Positions 30,258 through 37,453 of a stretch of 52,012 nucleotides of DNA are shown in pieces; position 1 is the first letter of the stretch, and every line of letters starts with the position of its first letter. Origin of the DNA: a virus. The notes beneath the pieces were generated by a model that did not search any database, had not been told where the DNA came from, and worked only from the letters and a program-made list of their open reading frames with translations. The position numbers and the translations under genes are program-made. The stretch is taken from the IMG/VR virus record IMGVR_UViG_3300009129_000022, positions 1 through 52,012 of that record. The stretch is one strand, 5' to 3'.

Positions 30258-30496
30258 CGGAGCGCAAAGGCATAGGAACGGGCGATCTTTTATTTCGCAC
30301 CCCCATTATAGGCAACGCAGAGACGGGTATCGTTTTAGAAGTGCGCCCCACACGCAAACCACGATACGGAACAATCGAAAAACGAATGGAATATAAGGTG
30401 TGGGCAAAGGACACACGAAAGAATGAATGGGTGGATGAAATGAAGATCGGAATCGACTGGATCACTCTTGACGAGTTCTTGACATTTGGCTATTGA
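30254..30496 (+). CDS. KxGDLV-family protein (GTGDLLF), 80 aa
   Basis: TTG start at 30254 within the previous stop region, after GGAAGTTATAAG. MTERKGIGTGDLLFRTPIIG, then TGIVLEVRPTRKPRYG and YKVWAKDTRKNEW. It ends LDEFLTFGY with TGA inside the -35 box of the next promoter. Confidence 0.76.
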   Translation: MTERKGIGTGDLLFRTPIIGNAETGIVLEVRPTRKPRYGTIEKRMEYKVWAKDTRKNEWVDEMKIGIDWITLDEFLTFGY

Positions 30497-30521
30497 CTTC
30501 TGTCCCGTTTGCGTGTATATT
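30479..30521 (+). promoter_or_regulatory. TTGAC-module promoter for the VWA metallopeptidase
   Basis: TTGACA 30479-30484 (inside the end of the previous gene), TTGACT 30493-30498 (holds its stop), a 17-nt spacer and TATATT 30516-30521, then a leader with AAGGAG. Confidence 0.8.
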
Positions 30522-30544
30522 TATAGAGTAAGGAGAAAACTTTT

Positions 30545-31795
30545 ATGTCCGATGACAAAACCCTCGATTTTGATCTCAACAAGCACACTGCCCGTTTGCT
30601 CATGCGCGAGCCGTTTTTTGCTGCGCTCTCACGGCGCATCGACAAGACGCGCACCGAGTCTATTCCGACTGCTGCCGTGCGAGTGAACCAGGAACGTGCA
30701 CAGTTTGAGCTAATGTATAACCCTAAGTTCATGGCGCAACTGAAAGACGAACATCGTCTGGGCGTCATTATGCACGAGTTCTATCACATCATCTTTCAGC
30801 ACGTTACGGGACGTATGCCGGAAGGCGGCATCACGCGCATCGACAACGTGGCTATGGACCTGTCTATCAACGGGTTGCCCGAAATGAAGGGCAAGCTGCC
30901 AAGTGAGAGCGATCCCGGTCCTATGATGCCTTCAGGTAAGCCTATGCTGGGCTGTCTGCCCGGCGAAGGTCCATTCGCACATCTCCCTGCTGGTAAGACA
31001 TACGAGTGGTACAAGGCGAAGCTGGAGGATGAGGGCGAAGGTAAGGGCGACGGTGACGGCGAAGGTGGCGAGCCTGGTGAAGGTGGAGGCAACGGCATCG
31101 GTGATGCTGATAGCTTCGATGATCACCAGCATTTTGGTGAGACGGACGGAACCGTCAACGAGATCGCTAAAGAGCGTTTGAAGGAAACGCTACGCAAGGC
31201 AGCAGAAGAAGCGGACAAGGCGCGAAGCTGGGGATCCGTGTCGAGCCAGATGCGTAAGCAGATCATGGACTCGATCACGACTAAGGTCGATTGGCGCAAG
31301 GTACTGCGTTACTTTGTTAAAACGTCACAACGTGCCGACAAGCGAAGCACGCCCCGACGCCTTAACAAGCGTTATCCTCGTGTGCATCCTGGCAAGCGTG
31401 TTCGCCGTCAAGCGAAGATCGCGATCAGCATCGATCAGAGCGGATCGGTGGACGACGGCATGCTGGCGCTGTTCTTCGCTGAGTTGAACAAGCTGTCAGA
31501 CATTGCCGAGTTTACTGTTATCCCATTCGACTCCGAGGTTGGAGAGGATAAGATTTATGTTTGGAAGAAAGGACAGACTCGCCCGTGGGAACGTGTAATG
31601 TGTGGTGGCACAGACTTCGATCCGCCCACCAAGTACGTTAATGAGCGTGATTTTGATGGGCATATCGTCTTGACTGATCTGTGCGCACCTAAGCCTATCG
31701 GCAGTCGGTGTCAGCGTATGTGGATGACAACGCCAGCGTATGCCGCTCGTCCATACTTTCAAACTAACGAACGCATCATTGCCGTGGAGGGCTAA
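30545..31795 (+). CDS. VWA-like protein with HExxH metallopeptidase domain, 416 aa
   Basis: Domain order: an N-terminal zinc metallopeptidase-like helix with HEFYH (77-81), a Gly/Glu/Asp-rich flexible linker (about 162-187), a basic region, and a C-terminal VWA fold with the MIDAS motif DQSGS at 297-301 and a GGTDFDPP segment near residue 356. This architecture is the known partner of MoxR-type ATPases (DUF2201-like putative metallopeptidase). It is in the same direction as the MoxR gene but has its own promoter. A role in metal-dependent proteolysis or complex assembly is inferred. Confidence 0.9.
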   Translation: MSDDKTLDFDLNKHTARLLMREPFFAALSRRIDKTRTESIPTAAVRVNQERAQFELMYNPKFMAQLKDEHRLGVIMHEFYHIIFQHVTGRMPEGGITRIDNVAMDLSINGLPEMKGKLPSESDPGPMMPSGKPMLGCLPGEGPFAHLPAGKTYEWYKAKLEDEGEGKGDGDGEGGEPGEGGGNGIGDADSFDDHQHFGETDGTVNEIAKERLKETLRKAAEEADKARSWGSVSSQMRKQIMDSITTKVDWRKVLRYFVKTSQRADKRSTPRRLNKRYPRVHPGKRVRRQAKIAISIDQSGSVDDGMLALFFAELNKLSDIAEFTVIPFDSEVGEDKIYVWKKGQTRPWERVMCGGTDFDPPTKYVNERDFDGHIVLTDLCAPKPIGSRCQRMWMTTPAYAARPYFQTNERIIAVEG

Positions 31796-31796
31796 A

Positions 31797-32114
31797 ATGA
31801 AGTATTACATTACCAAAACCTATGTTACTCTAAATGAAAATGGAAAGGTTACAGGATATGAAAATGTCCTTACCCGTCCCGATTCATTTTCTAACGCTGT
31901 TGCGCAGCTTAAGCGGTTCAAGCGCATGGGGATCGAGAACATCCATCTGTGCGAGCACCCTGTTAACAGTCGCCGGTATGGCAAGCTGGAGCGCGCCTAC
32001 AACAAGCGCCGGAAGGCGGATCGACAGTTGACGCTGGGTGAGGTGGCCGAGATCATGGCAGAGGCCGACAGCACCGACACAGAGGCGTCTGAGAGCGCCC
32101 GTGGTGGCTCGTAG
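31797..32114 (+). CDS. Hypothetical protein, 105 aa
   Basis: ATG at 31797, directly after the previous stop, with GGAGG 9 nt upstream. KYYITKTYVTLNENGKVTGY is a beta hairpin; then comes a basic helix (RFKRMGIENIHL onward, KLERAYNKRRKADRQL) and an acidic tail. No family is recognised. Confidence 0.72.
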   Translation: MKYYITKTYVTLNENGKVTGYENVLTRPDSFSNAVAQLKRFKRMGIENIHLCEHPVNSRRYGKLERAYNKRRKADRQLTLGEVAEIMAEADSTDTEASESARGGS

Positions 32115-32127
32115 CTGGTGCGCTGGT

Positions 32128-32159
32128 TGCTGGCTCGGCCGAGATGGCAGGAGCCAGCA
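32128..32159 (+). terminator. Stable hairpin, possible terminator
   Basis: TGCTGGCTC (32128-32136) pairs perfectly with GAGCCAGCA (32151-32159) over a 14-nt loop. It lies after the 105-aa gene. The nearest T run (TATTTTT) is about 25 nt further on, so this is not a classical intrinsic terminator. It could also protect the 3' end. Confidence 0.45.
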
Positions 32160-32196
32160 CAGAGCCTTCCAGGACCCTAAAAATATTTTTCCACCT

Positions 32197-32250
32197 TTGA
32201 CATTCCCTTGACACAACCGGCTTGACTTCATCTCTCGCGTATGAGATAAT
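32197..32250 (+). promoter_or_regulatory. TTGAC-module promoter (GATAAT type)
   Basis: TTGACA 32197-32202, TTGACA 32208-32213, TTGACT 32222-32227, a 17-nt spacer and GATAAT 32245-32250. AAAGGAG precedes the ATG at 32281. This copy is separated from the preceding gene and has no stop codon in its first box. Confidence 0.82.
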
Positions 32251-32280
32251 AGAGCATAAGTTAAAGAAAGGAGCTTATCA

Positions 32281-32568
32281 ATGACCAAGACTCTCGGAAC
32301 CCTCAAGACCACCCCTGACACTTCCTGCGTGACGTGGAAGGACGCGAAAACGCAGATCCGCACGGCTGTCCGCGCTAACGGCATGAAAGCCGTTGGTTTC
32401 TTCCGTCCGCGCAAGGCGAACCGAGGCGTTCTGCTTCTGGGCGTCGAAGGTGGCAGCGTCACCGCAACCCGCAAGCCGGGCGCTGACATCGTGTTCAACG
32501 CGACCGTCGAGAAGGCTGCGGATAAGTTGTCCGCGAGCGAGTTGGCCGCAATCTTGGCGCAAGGCTAA
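32281..32568 (+). CDS. Hypothetical basic protein, 95 aa
   Basis: MTKTLGTLKTTPDTSCVTWK, then AVGFFRPRKANRGVLLLGVE and a C-terminal helix. The alpha/beta pattern is compact and the codons are GC-rich. No family is recognised. Confidence 0.75.
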   Translation: MTKTLGTLKTTPDTSCVTWKDAKTQIRTAVRANGMKAVGFFRPRKANRGVLLLGVEGGSVTATRKPGADIVFNATVEKAADKLSASELAAILAQG

Positions 32569-32579
32569 AAGGAGCTATA

Positions 32580-32786
32580 ATGTTTGATTTCGTCCTCGAT
32601 TCCCCTGAGACTACCCGCGTGATGACTCCAATGGAGCAACGCGCAGCAACCCGTAACGTGATGGCTATCCAGCTTGCGTTGTATGCGCAGATGGCGCAGT
32701 CGCAACCCGATGCGGCACTTTCCCCTGAGCAGGTGGAGGCTATGTTGGTCTTCGCTGCCGAGATTACCGACACGGTAGAGGCATAA
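32580..32786 (+). CDS. Hypothetical helical protein, 68 aa
   Basis: AAGGAGCTATA precedes the ATG. The protein is helical with Met/Ala/Gln-rich stretches (RNVMAIQLALYAQMAQ, then PEQVEAMLVFAAEITD). It abuts the next gene without a gap. Confidence 0.72.
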   Translation: MFDFVLDSPETTRVMTPMEQRAATRNVMAIQLALYAQMAQSQPDAALSPEQVEAMLVFAAEITDTVEA

Positions 32787-33389
32787 ATGAAAGACAACCT
32801 AATCAAGATCGGGCCCACGCTGCTAACCGTGGCTGAGTTGCTGATTGCGTTTGTGTTGTTGACTGTAAAGTCAATGACGGTTGCGGAAGCTGCGACTGAA
32901 GCACACCGGCGTGGCCCATCTTCCGGCACCGATATGGGCCCACAAACGTATGCAAGCGGTAACACTGCGTGCGAGATGTTGATCCTTGCGGGTATCGCAG
33001 AGTGGGACAATAAAACACGTAGCCGGATCCGTATTACGGAAGGTAGCGAAGATCACAGAAAAGATATTGAAAACGCATATGCAATCTGGCAAGCGAAGGC
33101 CGCGGGTAGGGCGTGGGACGAAAAGATTGCAACAGCAACCCTAACGGAGAGCACAGTAGACCCTTTCACCGTGGGTGCGCTTGTGACGTACAAGTCCAAT
33201 CCAGAGCGAGCAAAGCGAACCGAGGCGATCAGGGCTTCACAAGCCAAGCGTATGGGTATTATCATCGCAATAGATGACAATGTTGCCGGTCACGTGGCAA
33301 GCAGACGCCTCGTGCAAGTTAACTGGGGCGGCTACGGTACGTTCTGGGATCCTGCTAAAAACCTGGAGGTTGTAAATGCAAGTCGGTGA
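32787..33389 (+). CDS. Fusion: helical N-terminal domain plus KxGDLV-like domain, 200 aa
   Basis: Residues 1-125 are helical; the pattern could be a winged helix (LTVAELLIAFVLLTVKSMTV, then WDNKTRSRIRITEG). Residues 130-200 follow the family order: VGALVTYKSNPE, MGIIIAIDDN, RLVQVNWGG and the end NLEVVNASR. The usual GDLV is GALV. The C-terminal junction with 14-nt overlap to the next member is intact. This is the only clear fusion of the family to another domain in the window. Confidence 0.78.
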   Translation: MKDNLIKIGPTLLTVAELLIAFVLLTVKSMTVAEAATEAHRRGPSSGTDMGPQTYASGNTACEMLILAGIAEWDNKTRSRIRITEGSEDHRKDIENAYAIWQAKAAGRAWDEKIATATLTESTVDPFTVGALVTYKSNPERAKRTEAIRASQAKRMGIIIAIDDNVAGHVASRRLVQVNWGGYGTFWDPAKNLEVVNASR

Positions 33390-33591
33390 TTTAGTAAAAG
33401 AGATTGTAACAGATGAGGCATGGAGGCTTTATAATGGTACTGTTGGCGTTGTCATTCGTCCAGCAGATGATGATATGGGCCTTCATCGTCTGGATCATGC
33501 ACGCGGACATCACTGGCTCGTTGCGTGGGGTAGCGGTCACACTCACATCGTGAACATTGATGATATCGAGGTTGTAAATGAAAGTCGGTGA
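33376..33591 (+). CDS. KxGDLV-family protein, 71 aa
   Basis: ATG after GAGGTTGTAA. MQVGDLVKEIVTDEAWRLY, then TVGVVIRPADD and HWLVAWGSGH. It ends IEVVNESR. Standard 14-nt overlap. Confidence 0.82.
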   Translation: MQVGDLVKEIVTDEAWRLYNGTVGVVIRPADDDMGLHRLDHARGHHWLVAWGSGHTHIVNIDDIEVVNESR

Positions 33592-33811
33592 TCTGGTACG
33601 TTTCAAAGACATCAGCAGTATGTGTGATAATGGTAAACGCATGTTCCCTGAAATGGACGGGCGCGTGGGTTTGGTGTTGTCTATAAGAGACGATATATCA
33701 GGTAACCTAATGGTGGTGACAGACCTGGAACGGCGATACCTTCGCGATGGACTCAGCGACAGAGGTTTTAACGCAAGGTATTACGAGGTGGTTAATGTTA
33801 CAAGCCGGTGA
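33578..33811 (+). CDS. KxGDLV-family protein, 77 aa
   Basis: ATG after GAGGTTGTAA. MKVGDLVRFKDISSMCDNG, then RVGLVLSIRDD and LMVVTDLERRYLRDG. It ends YEVVNVTSR; two extra codons make the overlap with the next gene 17 nt. Confidence 0.82.
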   Translation: MKVGDLVRFKDISSMCDNGKRMFPEMDGRVGLVLSIRDDISGNLMVVTDLERRYLRDGLSDRGFNARYYEVVNVTSR

Positions 33812-34007
33812 TCTATTTAAACTTGGTTACATCAATGGGCACACCCATGATCTTAACCGTCGCACGGGTATCTATCTGGGCGAAGACATTATCCATCGCG
33901 ACGATGGAGTTACTATAACGAATCATAAGGTATTGTTAGTGGGTGATAGTCAGCCACGCCTGTTTGATCGTGGACTGCTTAGGCATATGGAGAGGATAAG
34001 TAAATGA
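33795..34007 (+). CDS. KxGDLV-family protein (LQAGDLFKL), 70 aa
   Basis: ATG at 33795 after GAGGTGGTTA; an earlier in-frame ATG is inside the previous gene. MLQAGDLFKLGYINGHTHDL, then GIYLGEDI and HKVLLVGDSQP. ATGA overlap with the next gene. Confidence 0.78.
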   Translation: MLQAGDLFKLGYINGHTHDLNRRTGIYLGEDIIHRDDGVTITNHKVLLVGDSQPRLFDRGLLRHMERISK

Positions 34008-34309
34008 GTATTAAGAAAAGAGTAGATGTTGTATACGCATGGACGCAAGGCAACAAAGCCCGCACCGGCAATCATTCACTATCAACAGATGGTACACACT
34101 TGATGTCATACGGTAAGTTGATTGGGTTGCGCCTTAAGTCTGGTTACACTATCGTGGGTGACTACACAGCACGCACCAAACACTTTACAACGCACACAAC
34201 GAGTTGCCACGTGGGTATCGCTGCCCGTTATGCTGACTCCGTTTGGCATCCGTTAGTGTTTGAAAACTCACCAGCCATTACTGAACACGTTGGCGAGCTA
34301 CCATTTTAA
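34004..34309 (+). CDS. Conserved hypothetical protein, 101 aa
   Basis: GAGAGGATAAGTAA precedes the ATG. The protein is beta-rich and basic with many Thr and His (HLMSYGKLIGLRLKSGYTIV, then TARTKHFTTHTTSCHVGIAA). It is a recurring small phage protein in my recollection, without a known role. It is the last gene of this unit. Confidence 0.76.
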   Translation: MSIKKRVDVVYAWTQGNKARTGNHSLSTDGTHLMSYGKLIGLRLKSGYTIVGDYTARTKHFTTHTTSCHVGIAARYADSVWHPLVFENSPAITEHVGELPF

Positions 34310-34365
34310 TGGCGAGACTACTAAAATATATACATATACGTATAGTGGATAGAGGTAGATAGAAT

Positions 34366-34497
34366 ATGCAGAGTTATAAAGATAAAGAGTATATGTATCA
34401 GTACACTGTGAGAGAATGTGCCTGTAATGCGCTTGGTGTTAAGTATACATACGGTGTGCTTCCCTGTCAACCTATCAAAAGGGATACGGTACGATGA
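34366..34497 (+). CDS. Small protein, 43 aa
   Basis: GAGG lies about 10 nt before the ATG. The protein is Tyr/Cys-rich (YKDKEYMYQYTVRECACNAL). ATGA overlap with the next small gene supports both being translated. Confidence 0.5.
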   Translation: MQSYKDKEYMYQYTVRECACNALGVKYTYGVLPCQPIKRDTVR

Positions 34498-34628
34498 ACG
34501 ATGATACTATATTCGATGGCTTCGGTTGCTTTGCGTTGGCTCTGTGCTTTCTGCTATGGTATACAATAGCATACACTATCGAACCGCCAACGTATACAAA
34601 CATACACGCGCCGGCAGTGCGAGAGTAG
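34494..34628 (+). CDS. Small single-helix membrane protein, 44 aa
   Basis: It starts within the stop of the previous small gene. A polar acidic start is followed by one hydrophobic segment (CFALALCFLLWYTIAYTI) and a Pro/Thr-rich tail. Likely an inner-membrane peptide of unknown role. Confidence 0.55.
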   Translation: MNDDTIFDGFGCFALALCFLLWYTIAYTIEPPTYTNIHAPAVRE

Positions 34629-34681
34629 TAATGTATATTTATTCACTGCATGTCAAGACTTATTCATACTACAGAATCGCC

Positions 34682-34704
34682 CCGTAACATAGCGTGAGTT
34701 ACGG
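34682..34704 (+). other. Hairpin CCGTAAC/GTTACGG
   Basis: A perfect 7-bp stem (34682-34688 with 34698-34704) with a 9-nt loop sits in the gap between two small membrane-protein genes, about 25 nt before the start of the second. It may be a 5' leader structure or a weak terminator. No T tract follows. Confidence 0.4.
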
Positions 34705-34728
34705 TTGCCCTTGGAGGGAGAGGAAATC

Positions 34729-34875
34729 ATGTCAAGAGTAAAGAGAATACGTAAGGCTATTTACACAGCAGAAGAGTTTGTGTTCTGGACTGCGGTGGCT
34801 ATAGCTATACAGATTGCTGGGCTACGTTATCATTGCAGACGGAAACCTTCCGAGAGTAATACAAAAAAAGAATAG
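34729..34875 (+). CDS. Small membrane protein with basic ends, 48 aa
   Basis: GGAGGGAGAGG is a strong ribosome binding site before the ATG. A basic N-terminus (MSRVKRIRKAIY), one helix (FVFWTAVAIAIQIAGL) and a basic tail follow. Charge at both ends and one helix fit a small inner-membrane peptide. Confidence 0.6.
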   Translation: MSRVKRIRKAIYTAEEFVFWTAVAIAIQIAGLRYHCRRKPSESNTKKE

Positions 34876-35078
34876 TATAACACAGTAACACTTGACACTC
34901 ACTTAACATACGTAACCTGCTTATGTAACACCATTTGATAATGCGCTTGTAACGCTGACTCTCACGTAGCACCCCCCACCCCCTACCCCCCTGCTCGGGA
35001 TCTATGTCACACTGTATGCGTATGCCTATATACGCCGGCTAAGTACGTTCTAGATCTGCGCCTAAAAATTTCAGATAT
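34876..35078 (+). other. Gene-free stretch with C-rich tract
   Basis: About 200 bases without a credible gene. It starts with a degenerate copy of the promoter module (TTGACA then TTAACA near 34891-34910, without a good -10) and holds a C-rich tract near 34972-34991 (CACCCCCCACCCCCTACCCC or similar). It is followed by a mixed AT-rich stretch. The function is open: it could be a recombination or replication site, or simply a remnant. Confidence 0.4.
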
Positions 35079-35107
35079 TTGACTTTCAGAAAACCCCCGC
35101 ATACTTA
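35079..35107 (+). promoter_or_regulatory. Promoter, leaderless layout
   Basis: TTGACT 35079-35084, a 17-nt spacer and TACTTA 35102-35107. The ATG of the next gene at 35112 is 5 nt past the -10 box, so the transcript would begin at or next to the start codon. Confidence 0.6.
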
Positions 35108-35111
35108 ATGC

Positions 35112-35351
35112 ATGGACAAGCAATTCGAAGTCGGAGACTTAGTATCTAAGGCAGCTGCCAGACGCCGTCACCAACCACCCGAATCGCTAGGGGTTGTGTT
35201 GGAGATTCTAGAGAACAACGGAAAGTACAGTAACAGAATTAGGGTATTTTGGTTTAAAGACGATTCAGTGGAGCATGGTTTAAGACACACAACGCCCAGT
35301 GTACGAACAATCAATTCCCGATTCTTGAGATTAATAAATCGAGCATCATAG
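35112..35351 (+). CDS. KxGDLV-family protein, probably leaderless, 79 aa
   Basis: MDKQFEVGDLVSKAAARRRH, then SLGVVLEILENN and RIRVFWFKDDSVEHG. It ends RFLRLINRAS. It is more basic than the array members and is not part of a 14-nt overlap. Confidence 0.78.
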   Translation: MDKQFEVGDLVSKAAARRRHQPPESLGVVLEILENNGKYSNRIRVFWFKDDSVEHGLRHTTPSVRTINSRFLRLINRAS

Positions 35352-35358
35352 TTACAAC

Positions 35359-35607
35359 ATGCCGTTCGATAAATTGTATGTTCGAATCAAATGTTTATCT
35401 TGTAGAGGAGAGCGGTTTATGCACAACGCATCCTTTCACAGTCCATTGGATCCATACAAGTGGAAGAGGTGCCCGTATTGCGATGAGAATGGGCTCATAA
35501 TGATTGAGGCAGGTGAGCATGCCATATTGGAATATTTCGAACAGTTAACCGAGGACGAGCGAAAAGAGCTAATAGAAAAAATCGCCCAAAAAAATAATGA
35601 AAAATAA
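35359..35607 (+). CDS. Zinc-ribbon-like small protein, 82 aa
   Basis: Two Cys pairs, CLSC near residues 13-16 and CPYC near 38-41, separated by about 21 residues, form a likely zinc ribbon like those in DnaJ-type or DNA-binding small proteins. A helical acidic tail follows (LTEDERKELIEKIAQK). It overlaps the next gene by 11 nt. Confidence 0.76.
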   Translation: MPFDKLYVRIKCLSCRGERFMHNASFHSPLDPYKWKRCPYCDENGLIMIEAGEHAILEYFEQLTEDERKELIEKIAQKNNEK

Positions 35608-35854
35608 CGACGATGAAAAGCGCATGTTTCAAGTTGGTGAGTTGGTGAGATTTACAGGGTACGGTATCGGCGGCCCACTCATACCACCGAGTTATATTTT
35701 AGGAAGAGTACATCAGTATCAAAAGAGACTTGATTTGGGGATTATAATAGGAGACGTAACTGGCTATTATAAAGGAAGAACGTTTAGGGTTTATTGGTTC
35801 AGAACGAAACGAATTTCAGAAACTTTTGCGACCCATTTGGATTGGGTATACTAA
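35597..35854 (+). CDS. KxGDLV-family protein (FQVGELVRF), 85 aa
   Basis: MKNNDDEKRMFQVGELVRFT has a 10-residue charged extension; the internal ATG before FQVGEL is an alternative start. RLDLGIIIGDVTGYY and TFRVYWFRTKR follow. The end is divergent (THLDWVY). Confidence 0.75.
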   Translation: MKNNDDEKRMFQVGELVRFTGYGIGGPLIPPSYILGRVHQYQKRLDLGIIIGDVTGYYKGRTFRVYWFRTKRISETFATHLDWVY

Positions 35855-35870
35855 TTATAAGCAGGAACAA

Positions 35871-36521
35871 ATGAATTTATTATCAGATAGAGAGCTTAAA
35901 AGGCTCATTCGAGAGGCGCTTTCGCGAATAGAGGCTGAATGTATAGCCGAGTTTTCCCCTATGGCCGGTTTGGGTATGGATATTGAATCAATACGAGATA
36001 TTGTTATTGCGCGCGCGGAGCAGTCCGGACAATCATGGGACGATTATTTAGAGATACATGATGCAGTGGACGATGCATACTCTGTAGAAGGAAAACATTC
36101 AGATCGATTGCGCGCATGTAAGGCTGAGCGCGAAGCCATGGCAGGGCGCCTGGCTAGTCCACCACCTGCTCCTCGTCGTCCCCGTCGTAAACCTCTCAGT
36201 GGAATGGCAGGTTTTGCGTCGGCAGGGGGCGCTGATAGAACAATGCCACTTGGAGAACGCGCACTTACGTATATGATTCGAGAAGAACTAACCAAGACTG
36301 ATGAAACTGATATTAAAAAGCTGATATCGAAAGAAATTTCCTCATCTCAAACGGAAATTGCGAAAAGTGTCAAGAAAGTTGTGGAAGATGAGCTTTCGAA
36401 GGTTCTTAAAACCAAAGCGGTTAAAGACGACATCACTGATATCACTAAAAAGGTGATGAAAAGACTTTATAAAGACTTGTCATTCCACCATCCATATATC
36501 ATTGATCGGATTAAGGTATAA
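35871..36521 (+). CDS. Helical, coiled-coil protein with conserved tail, 216 aa
   Basis: The ATG at 35871 is preferred over an in-frame start inside the previous gene. An N-terminal helical region (RELKRLIREALSRIEAECIA) is joined by a Pro/Arg-rich linker (PPPAPRRPRRKP) to a long charged helix (KKLISKEISSSQTEIAKSVK and onward) that ends KDLSFHHPYIIDRIKV. I recognise this tail as recurring in large phage proteins. A virion or assembly role is possible but not shown. Confidence 0.75.
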   Translation: MNLLSDRELKRLIREALSRIEAECIAEFSPMAGLGMDIESIRDIVIARAEQSGQSWDDYLEIHDAVDDAYSVEGKHSDRLRACKAEREAMAGRLASPPPAPRRPRRKPLSGMAGFASAGGADRTMPLGERALTYMIREELTKTDETDIKKLISKEISSSQTEIAKSVKKVVEDELSKVLKTKAVKDDITDITKKVMKRLYKDLSFHHPYIIDRIKV

Positions 36522-36560
36522 AAATACTCTTTTTTTATAGGCTTAACTGGAAATGTGGTA

Positions 36561-36569
36561 CTATTTATA
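36561..36569 (+). promoter_or_regulatory. Candidate late promoter (CTATTTATA)
   Basis: The same word as at 6767, 29 nt before the ATG at 36599. It follows a T-rich run (CTCTTTTTTTATAG) that could end the previous transcript. Confidence 0.42.
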
Positions 36570-36598
36570 AGCGTTCACTATTGGAGGTGAAAAACATT

Positions 36599-36844
36599 AT
36601 GCGATATCTTATTTCCGCCATTATTGGCGGCTTTTTAATAGCCTGCGTTCCTTTTGTCTTTAAGGATACCGAAACGGAAACTTTTATTCCGGCACCTATT
36701 AATATTGAACACATTGGCCCACGCAATAGCCAAAATAGCCATTGTAACATTGAATTTCCTAAAAGCGATATTAATAACGCTAAGAAAATCGAAGAGTATA
36801 TTATGGTATGTACTGACCGTTCGTCTGCATGGCTTCCTATTTAG
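36599..36844 (+). CDS. Putative small lipoprotein, 81 aa
   Basis: The ATG at 36599 is chosen because GGAGGTG lies 8-14 nt upstream. The N-terminus MRYLISAIIGGFLIACVPF ends in LIAC, a lipobox that would make Cys16 the lipidated residue. The mature part is short and has two further Cys. Probably sent to the host envelope. The pattern is suggestive, not proof. Confidence 0.68.
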   Translation: MRYLISAIIGGFLIACVPFVFKDTETETFIPAPINIEHIGPRNSQNSHCNIEFPKSDINNAKKIEEYIMVCTDRSSAWLPI

Positions 36845-36850
36845 GAGTAG

Positions 36851-37090
36851 ATGTTTGAGATTGGTGATCTTGTCATAGACCCGACAACAAGAGAAGTTGG
36901 TGTGTTAGTGCGCCGATATGACTTGTTGCATAAAGATTTAACCTACACCGGTAGCGTTCAACATTGGGCATGGGAAATACGATGGTGTGGTGGAATGCCA
37001 CAAACATATTATACCAACGTTGAAGATTACACCGAAAGCGGCCTTAAACAACTAGTAGAAAGCGGCCTGTTTGTTCTCCATAAACGATAA
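36851..37090 (+). CDS. KxGDLV-family protein (FEIGDLVID), 79 aa
   Basis: TAGGAGTAG precedes the ATG. MFEIGDLVIDPTTREVGVLV, then AWEIRWCGGMPQTYYTNVED. The C-terminus is a helix (SGLKQLVESGLFVLHKR) in place of the EVIS strand. Related to the next gene in its second half. Confidence 0.77.
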   Translation: MFEIGDLVIDPTTREVGVLVRRYDLLHKDLTYTGSVQHWAWEIRWCGGMPQTYYTNVEDYTESGLKQLVESGLFVLHKR

Positions 37091-37159
37091 TTACTGTTCA
37101 TTTGATAGTTACGTACCTATTGCGCTTTCCGTTTCATATGATATAAAAATATTTATTAT

Positions 37160-37453
37160 ATGTCATATAAAATCTTGCATGGTGAGACAAGTAGTGTTAT
37201 ACTATCTATAGGTGATATTATTATCGATACAATTGGTGGCCATATTGGTTTGCTGGTTGAACGTCGTCGTTATATCGATATGGTAGAAGACGATGTGTAT
37301 ATATGGGAAGTTAAATGGTTGAATAATGTTGTGAAAGAACATTACGAAGATGCTCCGATTCCTCCAATATTAGAGGAAGAAGGGCTTAAACTTTCTATTG
37401 TGATAGGGGTATATCGCTGGCACTCAATAAATGGAGAAACTTATGAGCCATAA
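37160..37453 (+). CDS. KxGDLV-family protein (LSIGDIIID), 97 aa
   Basis: The N-terminus MSYKILHGETSSVILSIGDI is extended by about 15 residues. IGLLVERRRY, YIWEVKWLNNVVKEHYED and EEEGLKLSIVIGVYR parallel the previous gene (GVLVRR, WEIRWCGG, ESGLKQLVE), so these two form a subfamily with a different tail. Confidence 0.75.
   Translation: MSYKILHGETSSVILSIGDIIIDTIGGHIGLLVERRRYIDMVEDDVYIWEVKWLNNVVKEHYEDAPIPPILEEEGLKLSIVIGVYRWHSINGETYEP

Noticed and set aside
31884-32498. 204-codon minus-strand frame across the 105-aa and 95-aa genes
   Set aside because: It would cross a promoter module and a hairpin, and the plus-strand genes have proper start signals.
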